Program-made: the position numbers and the translations under genes
Notes under the pieces: model-generated
The model's database searches: none
What the model saw: the letters and a program-made list of their open reading frames with translations, nothing else
What the model was told of the DNA's origin: nothing
Part shown: piece after piece, positions 10,001-16,206 of the stretch
Layout of the letters: every line of letters starts with the position of its first letter
Position numbering within the stretch: the stretch's first letter is position 1
DNA from: an uncultured Verrucomicrobiota bacterium
Lineage (GTDB): Bacteria; Verrucomicrobiota; Verrucomicrobiia; Limisphaerales; UBA9464
Direction: 5' to 3'
DNA length: 37,123 nucleotides
Assembly: GCA_903916195.1 (NCBI GenBank)
Contig: CAIWVP010000171.1
Span: 1 to 37,123 of the forward strand

Positions 10001-10183
10001 GCGCACCGCATCGGGCAGACGCGCGTGGTGACGAACTACAAGCTGATCACCCGCGGCACGGTGGAGGAGAAGATCCTCAACCTGCAGCGCAAGAAGCGCG
10101 AGGTCATCGCGGCGACGCTGTCGGGCGAGGAGGCGTTCACCGAATCGCTCAGCTGGGACGAGATCCAGGAGCTGCTGGGGTGA
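7037..10183 (+). CDS. SWIM-finger SNF2-family helicase (bacterial RapA/HepA-like Swi2/Snf2 ATPase)
   Basis: A 1048-residue DNA-translocating ATPase. An N-terminal SWIM zinc finger uses C69, C71, C81 and H83 (CTC...CAH). A long central region of about 500 residues follows, the extension typical of bacterial SNF2 proteins. The ATPase core has motif I DEMGLGKT (K616), motif II DEAQ (705-708), TGTPLEN, and the C-terminal lobe motifs SQFTSMLALL, GGVGLNLTGAD and AHRIGQTR (around 989). I chose ATG 7037 because the upstream in-frame stretch looks non-coding. TAGGCT at 7021-7026 lies 10 nt before the ATG and could be a -10 element, but no good -35 was found. It probably remodels nucleoprotein or stalled polymerase; the precise role is unknown. 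Confidence 0.93.
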   Translation: MGDVQLNDAFFQKTAGWEAVQLARALLAAGKVLSSNWTPPLLKGVVMAGETSYRAGLVINSSFDVENICTCRPSREDGSICAHSVAVGLHLLKPVAQNAAGKGTLATVTPAAAAKESVQLRRSDAGEPLEVHVIFPPNLADAVARGRAVVVFEGVTRRGRSPLNALARSGPFALSAQDAALLDAAELLAGGDTPGMVQLPAKDLLALFPKMAGHPRISVGRDQPLVVSRDPAPLPLRAGLEDDGEITLWMKPGVKPPVVLTDGTTAWALGPGSLRPLALAPQFREVLRREIRVPRAQVPQFLSQDWPKLAAVSPVECNFTLEDFSLSPQPPKFIFNLAGGLAQLTGTLQCAYGPRIMTVGVTAKDESAWLPDPMDPRRYSTRDLLAEHDSLMRLRAAGFVGPDAQGKWQMAGQDRVIAFFSREYPRMEREWEVSLEERLERSTEKNFERITPQFRVLPSGEQWFDLEVGYVSGAGERFSPADIQQLLQGGGRKLKNGKFALLDTGAVEELQEVILDCAPQQRAGAGDAGTTRYRMGAEQAGFLDSTLQEQGFAVTAPAAWRDQVRQQTGETKLVCPPLGDLDAVLRPYQKHGVAWLRFLRDHHFGGVLADEMGLGKTLQVLTHLDSVGRQAKPSLVICPTSLVFNWAAEAVKFTPKLRVLALNGPDRHVLFDRIPGSDLVITSYALIRRDAERYRGLEFDTVVLDEAQHIKNRQTQNAVAVKSIRAAHRLVVTGTPLENSVLDLWSLYDFLMPGYLGTAQDFRERYEMPITKERDAACIARLGKRVKPFLLRRLKRDVAKDLPAKLEQIAWCDLTQEQAAVYQQLLAHTRKEVMAAVGEQGLAKSRMLVLTALLRLRQVCCDLRLLAKKDDAEAKGPADPSGKLQLFGELLDEIVDGGHRVLVFSQFTSMLALLREELAARGLDHCYLDGSTKDRGAVVERFQSDEKVPVFLISLKAGGVGLNLTGADTVVHFDPWWNPAVEDQATDRAHRIGQTRVVTNYKLITRGTVEEKILNLQRKKREVIAATLSGEEAFTESLSWDEIQELLG

Positions 10184-10193
10184 ACGGCGCGTA

Positions 10194-10331
10194 GTGATCA
10201 GTGGTCAGTGGTCCGCCGTCCCCGATCGGAGAACGCGTTCTGCTTACTGCTTACTGCTTACTGCTTACTGATCACTGGCTACTGATCACTGGCTACTGAT
10301 CACTGGCTACTGATCACTGGCTACTGATCAC
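10194..10331. repeat. Heptad-repeat inverted element, copy 1
   Basis: The left end holds GTGATCA, GTGGTCA and GTGGTCC (10194-10214). The right end holds 13 contiguous heptads of the form TGNNNAC (10241-10331): TGCTTAC four times, then TGATCAC alternating with TGGCTAC, ending in TGATCAC. The outermost heptads, GTGATCA and TGATCAC, are perfect reverse complements, so the 138-bp block can fold back on itself. It fills the space between the convergent SNF2 and cytochrome genes. A related element lies at 19095-19217. Confidence 0.9.
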
Positions 10332-10349
10332 TCTTCCCCTCTGTCGTCA

Positions 10350-13001
10350 TCACGGGATCCGCAGCAACTCCGCCTGGGTCCAGGAATCCTCGCGCTTCGC
10401 GGTCGCGGCGCGGGCGGCCTTGATGGTGGCTTCTGTCACGGGCGGGGCGGCGTGGCCCCATTCGCGGCGGATGTAGGTCAGGGCGTCGGCGATCTGCTGG
10501 TCGGTGAGCGCCTCGGCGAGCGCGGGCATGTTGAGCAGGTAGTTCACGCCCTTCACGGAGATCTCGTCGCGGACGCCGTGCAGCACGATGCGCGCGAGGC
10601 GTTGCTCGCTGCCGAGCGTCCACTCGGAATCGCGGAGCGGCGGTGCCAGGCCTTCCTGTCCGTTGCCGTGCGGCTGATGGCAGGCGCCGCAGACCACGGT
10701 GTAGAGCTCCTTGCCGCGGGCGAAGCTCGCCGCGTCGTCGTCTCCGAGCGCGGCGGCGGCGGGCGCGGGCGCGGCCATCCCTGGTTTGCCCGGCCACGCG
10801 AGCAACGGATCGACCCGTGCGACGAGGGACATCACTTCGGGGGATCCGATGGTCCGCAACTGGGCGACCGCTTTGGGCTCGGCGGGGAACCGGACCGGTC
10901 GGACGAGCGGCGCCGGTTGTCCGGGCTTCGCCAGGGGCACGGTCCCGGCGATGCCGCCGAGGATGGCGACCTGTTGCCAATCGCCGGGCTTCGGCATCGC
11001 GGCGAGGTCGAGCAGCCTCGCGATCTTTCCGGGGTCGCCTCCCAAGGCCACGCATCGGGCCAGGCCGGCGAGCAGCTGGGCGTGGCCGTTCTTCATGGTG
11101 GCGCAGACAGGGTCCTGGACCAGCGAGGCGAGGAAGTCGACCTCGCGTCCGGCAAGGCCGCTGATCACGGCGTCGAACCGCAGCGGGCTGGGCGCGGCGT
11201 TCATGAGCAGCACGCGGGAGATCGCCTCGGTCGCCGGCGTCCGGATCTCGCCGAGCGTGAGCAGGAGCTGGAGCTGCTCCTCGAGCGGGACGAACCCGGC
11301 GCGTTGGAGCACCAGGTTGATGGCGGCCTCGCGTTGCGGGCCTCCCAGGAATCCTTCGCTCAGCCGGAGCGCGGCGCCGCGGATCTTCGGTGCCGGATCG
11401 TCCAGCGCGGTCGCCAACGTCGCGAGGTCGAGTTCGCCGAGCCCTTCGAGCGTCCACAAAGCGTGGAGGCGTCCGGTCAGCGGCGCGGCGTCGCCGGCGC
11501 CGGCCAGCTTGCGGAGTTGCGGCACGGCCCCCGTGGCCCGGCGTTCGACGAGCATCTGCTGCGCGCGATCGCGCCACCAGCCGTTGGGATGCGACAGCTT
11601 CGCGACGAGGTCGCCGTCGGTGGGCCGGGCACCCAGCCGGTCGCGTCCGACCGGCCGGCCCTCCCGGACGACGCGCCAGATGCGGCCCATGTCGACGGGC
11701 GATTGCAGGCCGCGCGACTCGATCTGCTTGCGGAGATAGCTGGTGAGGTAGATGTGGTGCTGGATCAGGCCGCGGTAGAGGTCGACGATGTAGAGCGCGC
11801 CGTCGGGGGCGTTGTGCAGGTTGACCGGACGGAAACGTTCATCGGTCGAGGTGAGGAACTCGGCGCCCGGATAGGCGTTGGTGGCGGTGAGGAGGCCGTC
11901 CTGGTTGGTGATGCGCTCGCGGCGGACCATGTTGCCGGTCGGTTCGCAGAGGAACACGTCGCCGGTGAACTCGGGGCCGAACTGGTCACCGCGGTAGACG
12001 ACCGGTCCGCAGGCGCCGGTGAAGGTCGCGAGCTTGCCTTCGGGGGTCAGCTGGCCGGGCTGGTAGCCGCGGTTGACGCCGGGGTTGACGCGCGCGGTCC
12101 AGACCCTCAGGTCCTTCTCGATCTGCACGTTCGCGCCGAAGCCCGGGCGAAGGTCCGGATTGCGCGCGAGGTACCGGCTCTCCACGAGGTCGGCGCGGAG
12201 CGGGTCGGAATTGGAGTTGTGGAAGAGCCGGCCGTGGTCGTCCTGGGAGAGCCCCCATTGTCCGCGGGAGAGGGTGGGTTCTTTGGCCCAGTGGGTGACC
12301 GATCCGCCGAGCCATCGGTAGCGCCACGCGTGGTTGGCGGAGTAGACCCAGTTGTCGAGCCCCCAGGTCGGGCTGTTGCTGGCGTGCTCGGGGTTGGCCT
12401 TGCGGCCGAGGCGCGGGTCGTCCTGGGTCGCGTAATCGTCGGCGATCATCACCTTCTCGTCGGCCTTGCCGTCGCCGTCGGTGTCGCGCGCGAACCAGAG
12501 CCGCGGCGGTTCGGCGACGACCACGCCGTCCTGGAAGAGCATGAGCGAGCGGGGCATCACGAGGCCGCCGAGGAAGACCGTCCGCTTGTCCATGCGGCCG
12601 TCGCCATCGGTGTCCTCGAGCACGACGATGTTGCCGCTCGGTTGTTGTTCGCCGGTGCCGTCGGGTGTGGGCATGTAGCCGGTCATCTCGACGACCCAGA
12701 GGCGGCCCCGCGCATCGGCCTGCATGGCCACGGGCGAATGGACCAGCGGCTCGGCGGCGACGAGCTCGACCCGGAACCCCGGCGCGACGGCGAAGGTCTT
12801 GGCCTCCTGCTCCGGGGTGAGGACCGGGGCAGGCGGGATGATGTCCCGGGGCACGAGTTCGCGCTGGAGTTCGTTGGTCTTGTCGCCGTTCTGCGCCGCG
12901 GCCGTGAAGGCGAGGAAGACGGCGGCGAGCAGGCGGTGGATCGGTTTCATGGACATGGCGAGATACGGGCGACCGACGCCGCGAGACGCGAAAGGCTTCA
13001 T
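10350..13001 (-). CDS. PVC-type membrane-bound dehydrogenase with HEAT-like repeats and C-terminal c-type heme
   Basis: An 883-residue exported protein. A basic N-terminus and LLAAVFLAFTAAAQ form a signal peptide. Residues about 45-440 match the beta-propeller dehydrogenase domain common in Planctomycetes and Verrucomicrobia (LVAAEPLVHSPVAMQADARGRLWVVE is its opening block, with DTDGDGRMD Asp-rich loops). A helical, HEAT-like region follows to about 740. The C-terminus is a monoheme cytochrome c with C771-G-A-C774-H775 and an axial methionine candidate in LLNMPALAEALTDQQI. It probably oxidises a sugar or alcohol in the periplasm and passes electrons on through its own heme; the substrate is unknown. 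ATG 13001 has AAGGA four bases upstream; ATGs at 12956 and 12950 are alternatives that keep the signal peptide. Confidence 0.9.
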   Translation of the reverse strand: MKPFASRGVGRPYLAMSMKPIHRLLAAVFLAFTAAAQNGDKTNELQRELVPRDIIPPAPVLTPEQEAKTFAVAPGFRVELVAAEPLVHSPVAMQADARGRLWVVEMTGYMPTPDGTGEQQPSGNIVVLEDTDGDGRMDKRTVFLGGLVMPRSLMLFQDGVVVAEPPRLWFARDTDGDGKADEKVMIADDYATQDDPRLGRKANPEHASNSPTWGLDNWVYSANHAWRYRWLGGSVTHWAKEPTLSRGQWGLSQDDHGRLFHNSNSDPLRADLVESRYLARNPDLRPGFGANVQIEKDLRVWTARVNPGVNRGYQPGQLTPEGKLATFTGACGPVVYRGDQFGPEFTGDVFLCEPTGNMVRRERITNQDGLLTATNAYPGAEFLTSTDERFRPVNLHNAPDGALYIVDLYRGLIQHHIYLTSYLRKQIESRGLQSPVDMGRIWRVVREGRPVGRDRLGARPTDGDLVAKLSHPNGWWRDRAQQMLVERRATGAVPQLRKLAGAGDAAPLTGRLHALWTLEGLGELDLATLATALDDPAPKIRGAALRLSEGFLGGPQREAAINLVLQRAGFVPLEEQLQLLLTLGEIRTPATEAISRVLLMNAAPSPLRFDAVISGLAGREVDFLASLVQDPVCATMKNGHAQLLAGLARCVALGGDPGKIARLLDLAAMPKPGDWQQVAILGGIAGTVPLAKPGQPAPLVRPVRFPAEPKAVAQLRTIGSPEVMSLVARVDPLLAWPGKPGMAAPAPAAAALGDDDAASFARGKELYTVVCGACHQPHGNGQEGLAPPLRDSEWTLGSEQRLARIVLHGVRDEISVKGVNYLLNMPALAEALTDQQIADALTYIRREWGHAAPPVTEATIKAARAATAKREDSWTQAELLRIP

Positions 13002-13112
13002 CGGATCCTTCGGTCGGCTGGCGGCTGGCGGGAGTTAGGTACCCGCGTTCGGCGACCGAGCCAAGCCCGGTCGATCCGCGCGGTGCACGATCTCCGATCT
13101 TCAAGAATGGTT

Positions 13113-13142
13113 TTGACACCTCGCCGGCCGTTCCGGCATCCA
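13113..13142 (+). promoter_or_regulatory. Candidate promoter of the SAM-riboswitch operon
   Basis: TTGACA at 13113-13118 is a perfect -35 hexamer. About 18 bp later CATCCA (13137-13142) is only a weak -10 match. A start near 13150 would place the riboswitch P1 stem (13168) close to the 5' end of the RNA, as expected. Confidence 0.4.
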
Positions 13143-13167
13143 TTGCCCGTCCCGGGCGACCGGGACA

Positions 13168-13289
13168 CTCATCAAGAGTGACGGAGGGAACGGCCCGTTG
13201 ATGTCACGGCAACCGGTCGGACGGCAGTCCGATGACCAGGTGCCAAATCCGGTCCGGGACCCCAGCGATGGGGCGACGGCAAAGATGAG
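13168..13289 (+). promoter_or_regulatory. SAM-I (S-box) riboswitch aptamer
   Basis: The conserved SAM-I core is read directly: ATCAAGAG, then GGAGGGA, CGGCCC, GGCAACC and GGTGCCAAATCC in the right order and spacing. Stems can be drawn: P1 CTCATC (13168-13173) with GATGAG (13284-13289); P2 GTGAC (13178-13182) with GTCAC (13203-13207); P3 GGTCGGAC with GTCC-GAT-GACC around a GGCA loop; P4 CCCC with GGGG near 13260-13272. It binds S-adenosylmethionine and normally switches off methionine or sulfur genes. It lies 100 nt upstream of the threonine-synthase-like gene and controls four genes. Confidence 0.96.
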
Positions 13290-13323
13290 GAGAGCTGCTC
13301 CGCGTTTTCGCCCTCTTCTCATC
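13284..13323 (+). promoter_or_regulatory. Antiterminator pairing of the SAM-I switch
   Basis: GATGAGGAGAG (13284-13294), which contains the 3' strand of aptamer stem P1, is complementary over 11 bp to CTCTTCTCATC (13313-13323) with one G-U pair. When P1 is not formed this helix can form, and it consumes the 5' arm of the downstream terminator. Confidence 0.8.
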
Positions 13324-13344
13324 CGCACGGGAAGCGGGCTTTTT
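13310..13344 (+). terminator. SAM-dependent intrinsic terminator in the riboswitch expression platform
   Basis: GCCC-T-CTTC (13310-13318) pairs with GAAG-C-GGGC (13331-13339) across a 12-nt loop, followed directly by TTTTT (13340-13344). Its 5' arm overlaps the antiterminator strand 13313-13323, so the two are mutually exclusive. This is the standard OFF arrangement: SAM stabilises P1, frees CTTC, and transcription stops before the coding region. A second hairpin, ACGGGA..CGGGC with GCCCG..TCCCGT (13327-13360), can also form. Confidence 0.8.
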
Positions 13345-13389
13345 CATGCCCGGGTCCCGTCGCCGCGGCGAGAGCGCGACAGGATAGCC

Positions 13390-14652
13390 ATGAGCGACAA
13401 GCAAGGTTTCATGAAGGCGTTGAAGTGCCGTGAGTGCGGCCGCGAGGTCCCGCTCACCGCCACGCACGTCTGCGAGTTCGACTTCGGTCCGCTCGAGGTG
13501 GCCTACGACTACGAGCTGATCAAGAAGTCGTTGACCCGCGAGGTCATCTGTTCGCGTCCGCAGACGATGTGGCGCTACCGTGAGCTGCTGCCGATCGCGG
13601 GCGAGCCGACGGTCGGCCGGCAGGTCGGCTACACACCGCTCGTCAAGGCGGACCGTTTGGCCAAAGCGCTCGGCATCCGCGAGCTCTGGGTGAAGAACGA
13701 CGCGGTGAACTACCCGACGCTGTCGTTCAAGGACCGCGTGGTCTCCGTCGCGTTGAGCCGTTCGGTCGAGCTGGGCTTCAAGACCGTCGCCTGCGCCTCG
13801 ACCGGCAACCTCGCCAATTCCGTCGCCGCGAACGCGGCCGCGGCCGGCCTCGACGCGTACGTCTTCATCCCGTCCGACCTGGAGCTGGGGAAGGTCGTCA
13901 ACTCGCTCGTCTACGGCGCGAACGTCATCAGCATCAAGGGCCACTACGACGAGGTGAACCGGCTGTGCGCCGAGATCGCGGGCAAGTACGGATGGGCCTT
14001 CGTGAACGTCAACATGCGGCCCTACTATGCCGAGGGCAGCAAGAGCATGGGCTTCGAGATCGCCGAGCAATCGGGCTGGCGGGTGCCTGAGCACACGGTG
14101 GTCCCGATGGCCTCGGGATCGCTGCTCACCAAGATCCACAAGGCGTACCAGGAGTTCACCAAGCTCGGGCTCGTCCCGGAGTCGAAGTGGAAGGTCCACG
14201 GCGCCCAGGCCACCGGCTGCTCGCCCATCAGCGTCGCGCAGAAGGCGGGCCTGGATTTCTTCAAGCCGGTCAAACCGAACACCATCGCCAAGTCGCTGGC
14301 CATCGGCACGCCGGCCGACGGCTTCTACGCGCTCAAGGTGATGAAGGAGACGGGCGGCCATGGCGATGACGTGAGCGACGACGAGATCCGCGACGGCATC
14401 CGCCTGCTGGCGGAGAACGAGGGCATCTTCGCCGAGACCGCCGGCGGCGTGACGGTCGGTGTCGCGAAGAAGCTCATCGCTTCCGGCAAGATCCCGGCCG
14501 GTTCCAGCGCGGTGCTCTGCATCACCGGCAACGGCCTGAAGACGCTCGAGGCCATGACCGGCCACGTCGGCAGCACCCGCGAGATCCGGCCCAGCCTCCG
14601 CGAGTTCGAGGCCGTCATGGCGCAGGACAAACCGGAGCTGGTGGCCCGATGA
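13390..14652 (+). CDS. Threonine-synthase-like PLP enzyme under SAM-I control (candidate homocysteine-forming enzyme)
   Basis: A 420-residue fold-type II PLP enzyme closest to threonine synthase. The N-terminus has a small zinc-ribbon-like set of cysteines (C13, C16, C28). The PLP lysine is K114 in PTLSFKDRVVS, and ASTGNLANS (136-144) is the phosphate or substrate loop. Threonine synthases act on O-phosphohomoserine, the branch point to methionine. Start ATG 13390 has AGGA six bases upstream, and the earlier in-frame ATG lies in the riboswitch. The stop overlaps the next gene (ATGA), implying translational coupling. Threonine synthesis is not normally repressed by SAM, and the partners are sulfur carriers. 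I therefore infer that it may add sulfur to activated homoserine to form homocysteine. Ordinary threonine synthase activity remains the alternative. Confidence 0.88.
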   Translation: MSDKQGFMKALKCRECGREVPLTATHVCEFDFGPLEVAYDYELIKKSLTREVICSRPQTMWRYRELLPIAGEPTVGRQVGYTPLVKADRLAKALGIRELWVKNDAVNYPTLSFKDRVVSVALSRSVELGFKTVACASTGNLANSVAANAAAAGLDAYVFIPSDLELGKVVNSLVYGANVISIKGHYDEVNRLCAEIAGKYGWAFVNVNMRPYYAEGSKSMGFEIAEQSGWRVPEHTVVPMASGSLLTKIHKAYQEFTKLGLVPESKWKVHGAQATGCSPISVAQKAGLDFFKPVKPNTIAKSLAIGTPADGFYALKVMKETGGHGDDVSDDEIRDGIRLLAENEGIFAETAGGVTVGVAKKLIASGKIPAGSSAVLCITGNGLKTLEAMTGHVGSTREIRPSLREFEAVMAQDKPELVAR

Positions 14653-14921
14653 TCTCCATCTCCATCCCGCCGACGCTGCGGCGCTTCTGCGGGGACCAAT
14701 CGACCGTGGACGTCTCGCCGGGGACCGTCGCGACGGCCGTCGGCGAACTGCACGACCGCTTCAACGGCATCCGCGACCGGTTGCTCGACTCCGGCGGGAG
14801 CATCCGCGGCAGCGTGCTCATCTTCGTCAACCAAGAGGACATCCGCTTCCTGCAGGGGCAGGAGACCCCGCTCAAGGAAGGCGACGAGGTCAGCATCATC
14901 CCCGCTTTCGCCGGAGGCTGA
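14649..14921 (+). CDS. ThiS/MoaD-family sulfur-carrier protein, first copy
   Basis: A 90-residue beta-grasp protein of the MoaD/ThiS ubiquitin-like family. It ends in IIPAFAGG, the free C-terminal Gly-Gly that is adenylated and converted to a thiocarboxylate in family members. Core blocks are VDVSPGTVATAV, VLIFVNQEDIRFL and LKEGDEVSIIP. The ATG overlaps the previous stop by 4 bp. It is clearly a paralogue of the next gene, with the C-terminal half most alike. No adenylyltransferase (ThiF/MoeB type) is encoded in the window, so activation would rely on an enzyme elsewhere. Molybdopterin synthase small subunit is a less likely reading, since no other Mo-cofactor gene is nearby. Confidence 0.9.
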   Translation: MISISIPPTLRRFCGDQSTVDVSPGTVATAVGELHDRFNGIRDRLLDSGGSIRGSVLIFVNQEDIRFLQGQETPLKEGDEVSIIPAFAGG

Positions 14922-14980
14922 AGATTTCACGCCTTGCCCGGGCCGCATCCATCTCCGACACTCCTCCCACCGAAACCGAT

Positions 14981-15256
14981 ATGTCTGTCAAAGTCCGCAT
15001 CCCCACACCTCTCCGGAAACTCACCAACGAGCAGGAGCTCGTCGAGGTCGCGCCCGGCACCGTCGCCGCGGCCATCAAGGAGTTGCAGGAGAAATTCCCC
15101 GGGATCCAGGAGCGCTTGGTGGACGACGCCGGGCAGGTGCGCCGCTTCGTCAACGTCTACGTGAACGAGGAGGACATCCGCTTCCTCCAGAACAACGACA
15201 CCGTCCTCAAGGATGGTGACGAGGTCAGCATCATCCCCGCGATCGCCGGGGGTTGA
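14981..15256 (+). CDS. ThiS/MoaD-family sulfur-carrier protein, second copy
   Basis: A 91-residue beta-grasp protein ending in IIPAIAGG, so it can also form a C-terminal thiocarboxylate. It shares most of its C-terminal half with the preceding protein, including a near-identical EDIRFLQ segment and GDEVSIIPA, while the N-terminal half (LRKLTNEQELVEVAPGTVAAAIKELQEKF) is closer to the usual MoaD-like pattern. It lies 59 bp after the first copy, in the same transcript. The two may load different partners, or one may have taken over a scaffold role. The sequence alone does not say which. Confidence 0.92.
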   Translation: MSVKVRIPTPLRKLTNEQELVEVAPGTVAAAIKELQEKFPGIQERLVDDAGQVRRFVNVYVNEEDIRFLQNNDTVLKDGDEVSIIPAIAGG

Positions 15257-15295
15257 ACCGTTCCGGCTCCGATCCCGATCCCCGCCCTTACTGCC

Positions 15296-15583
15296 ATGGC
15301 CGCCTCCAAAAAAACCAAGCCCGTCGCCAAGAAAACCGCACTGCAATCGTCGCGGATGTGGCTGATGTATCCGCCGAAGCTGATCAAGCATCCGGTGATC
15401 TGGGAGCTGGGCCATAAGTTCGCGGTCACCACCAATGTGCGGCAGGCGAGCGTCACCGACGAGATCGGTATCGTCTGCCTGGAGCTTGAAGGACCCGCTT
15501 CCGAGCTGACCGCCAGCGTCAAGTGGCTCAAGAAGCTCGGCGTGAACGTCGAGCCCGTGGAGCTCAGCACGATGGAGTCCTGA
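15296..15583 (+). CDS. Stand-alone NIL-domain protein
   Basis: A 95-residue protein. A basic Lys-rich tail (KKTKPVAKKT) of about 15 residues leads into a NIL domain: PVIWELGHKF, VTTNVRQASVTDEIGIVCLELEG and WLKKLGVNVEPVE. NIL domains are ACT-like modules known from the C-terminus of the methionine importer ATPase MetN, where they sense methionine, and from ferredoxin-fused proteins linked to homocysteine formation in methanogens. As the last gene of the SAM-controlled operon, 39 bp after the second carrier, it may sense methionine or help the sulfur transfer. Which one is inference. Confidence 0.88.
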   Translation: MAASKKTKPVAKKTALQSSRMWLMYPPKLIKHPVIWELGHKFAVTTNVRQASVTDEIGIVCLELEGPASELTASVKWLKKLGVNVEPVELSTMES

Positions 15584-15634
15584 CCTCGTCGCGCGGTCCT
15601 CCTTCCAGGTCTTCTATCCGGCCGGCCCCCTCGG

Positions 15635-15690
15635 ACGTTGATGCTTGTCAACGTGTTCCCGTGGGCGTCCGTTCCCAAGACTCTGTCTTG
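15635..15690. other. Two short hairpins between the NIL gene and HU
   Basis: ACGTTGA (15635-15641) pairs with TCAACGT (15648-15654) over a 6-nt loop. CAAGAC (15676-15681) pairs with GTCTTG (15685-15690) over TCT. Neither is followed by a T-tract, so a simple terminator is doubtful. The second overlaps the candidate HU -35 hexamer and could be an operator. Confidence 0.45.
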
Positions 15691-15716
15691 ACCGCCGTGT
15701 GCGACCGTCTTATCAC
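15688..15716 (+). promoter_or_regulatory. Candidate promoter of the HU gene
   Basis: TTGACC (15688-15693), a 17-bp spacer and TATCAC (15711-15716) would start transcription near 15723, leaving a leader of about 50 nt before ATG 15776. The -10 match is only fair. The -35 lies in the second hairpin. Confidence 0.35.
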
Positions 15717-15775
15717 GCTGCGCAGGCAGAGCCCCTAGGAAGACACCCCTTCAACCCCCCAGACCTTTATCCACT

Positions 15776-16069
15776 ATGACGAAGCGCGACCTGGTCGTCC
15801 GCATCGCGGCTGAAACTGGACTCACCCAAGAGCAGATCTTGGATGTCGTCCAGAAGACGTTGGACTACATCTCCGGCTCCGTGGCCGAGGGTGAGACGGT
15901 CGAGCTCCGCAATTTCGGAGTGTTCGAGGTGAAGATCCGCAAAGCCCGCATCGGCCGGAACCCGAACTCGCCCGAGGACGACGTGCCCATACCGCCGCGC
16001 GCCGTGGTGAAGTTCAAACCCGGCAAGGAGATGCGGGAATCGGTGCTGAAGCTCACGCCCAAACGCTGA
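15776..16069 (+). CDS. HU/IHF-family DNA-binding protein
   Basis: A 97-residue nucleoid protein of normal HU/IHF length. MTKRDLVVRIAAETGLTQEQ forms the dimerising helices, ELRNFGVFEVKIRKARIGRNP is the family signature with the start of the DNA-binding arm, and FKPGKEMRESV the C-terminal helix. The arm tip has NPNSP-EDDVPIP; the acidic EDD insertion next to the intercalating proline region is unusual. It probably compacts and bends DNA as a dimer. The signature does not separate HU from IHF subunits. It is convergent with the VWA gene, with 137 bp between them that contain GC-rich imperfect inverted repeats but no clear terminator. Confidence 0.93.
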   Translation: MTKRDLVVRIAAETGLTQEQILDVVQKTLDYISGSVAEGETVELRNFGVFEVKIRKARIGRNPNSPEDDVPIPPRAVVKFKPGKEMRESVLKLTPKR

Positions 16070-16206
16070 GCCGATCGGTGGCCGATGCGCGGCCCCGTCC
16101 GGTGGACCTCGACCGCATCGGCGCGGCCACCGTACTCGATCTATCGTCGGGAACGGGCATGTGACGTCTGCGGGATCCGCGTATGCCGGAGAAATCCCGA
16201 GGAAGT

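Noticed and set aside
1892-10006. An 8.1-kb open frame on the minus strand with Arg/Asp/His-rich translation
   Set aside because: It runs antisense to the Ig/LamG and SNF2 genes and the SDR gene. GC-rich codon bias suppresses stops in that frame. There is no domain and the composition is typical of antisense shadows.
10241-10331. Possible CRISPR array
   Set aside because: The units are contiguous 7-mers without spacers, and no cas gene is present.
10452-13181. A 909-codon plus-strand open frame
   Set aside because: It is the antisense of the PVC-type cytochrome, whose minus-strand frame has a signal peptide, propeller and CxxCH motif. The plus frame has no recognisable motif.
14649-15256. 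Molybdopterin synthase small subunit (moaD) as the identity of the two carriers
   Set aside because: There is no other molybdenum cofactor gene nearby, and the SAM riboswitch and NIL partner point to methionine metabolism instead.
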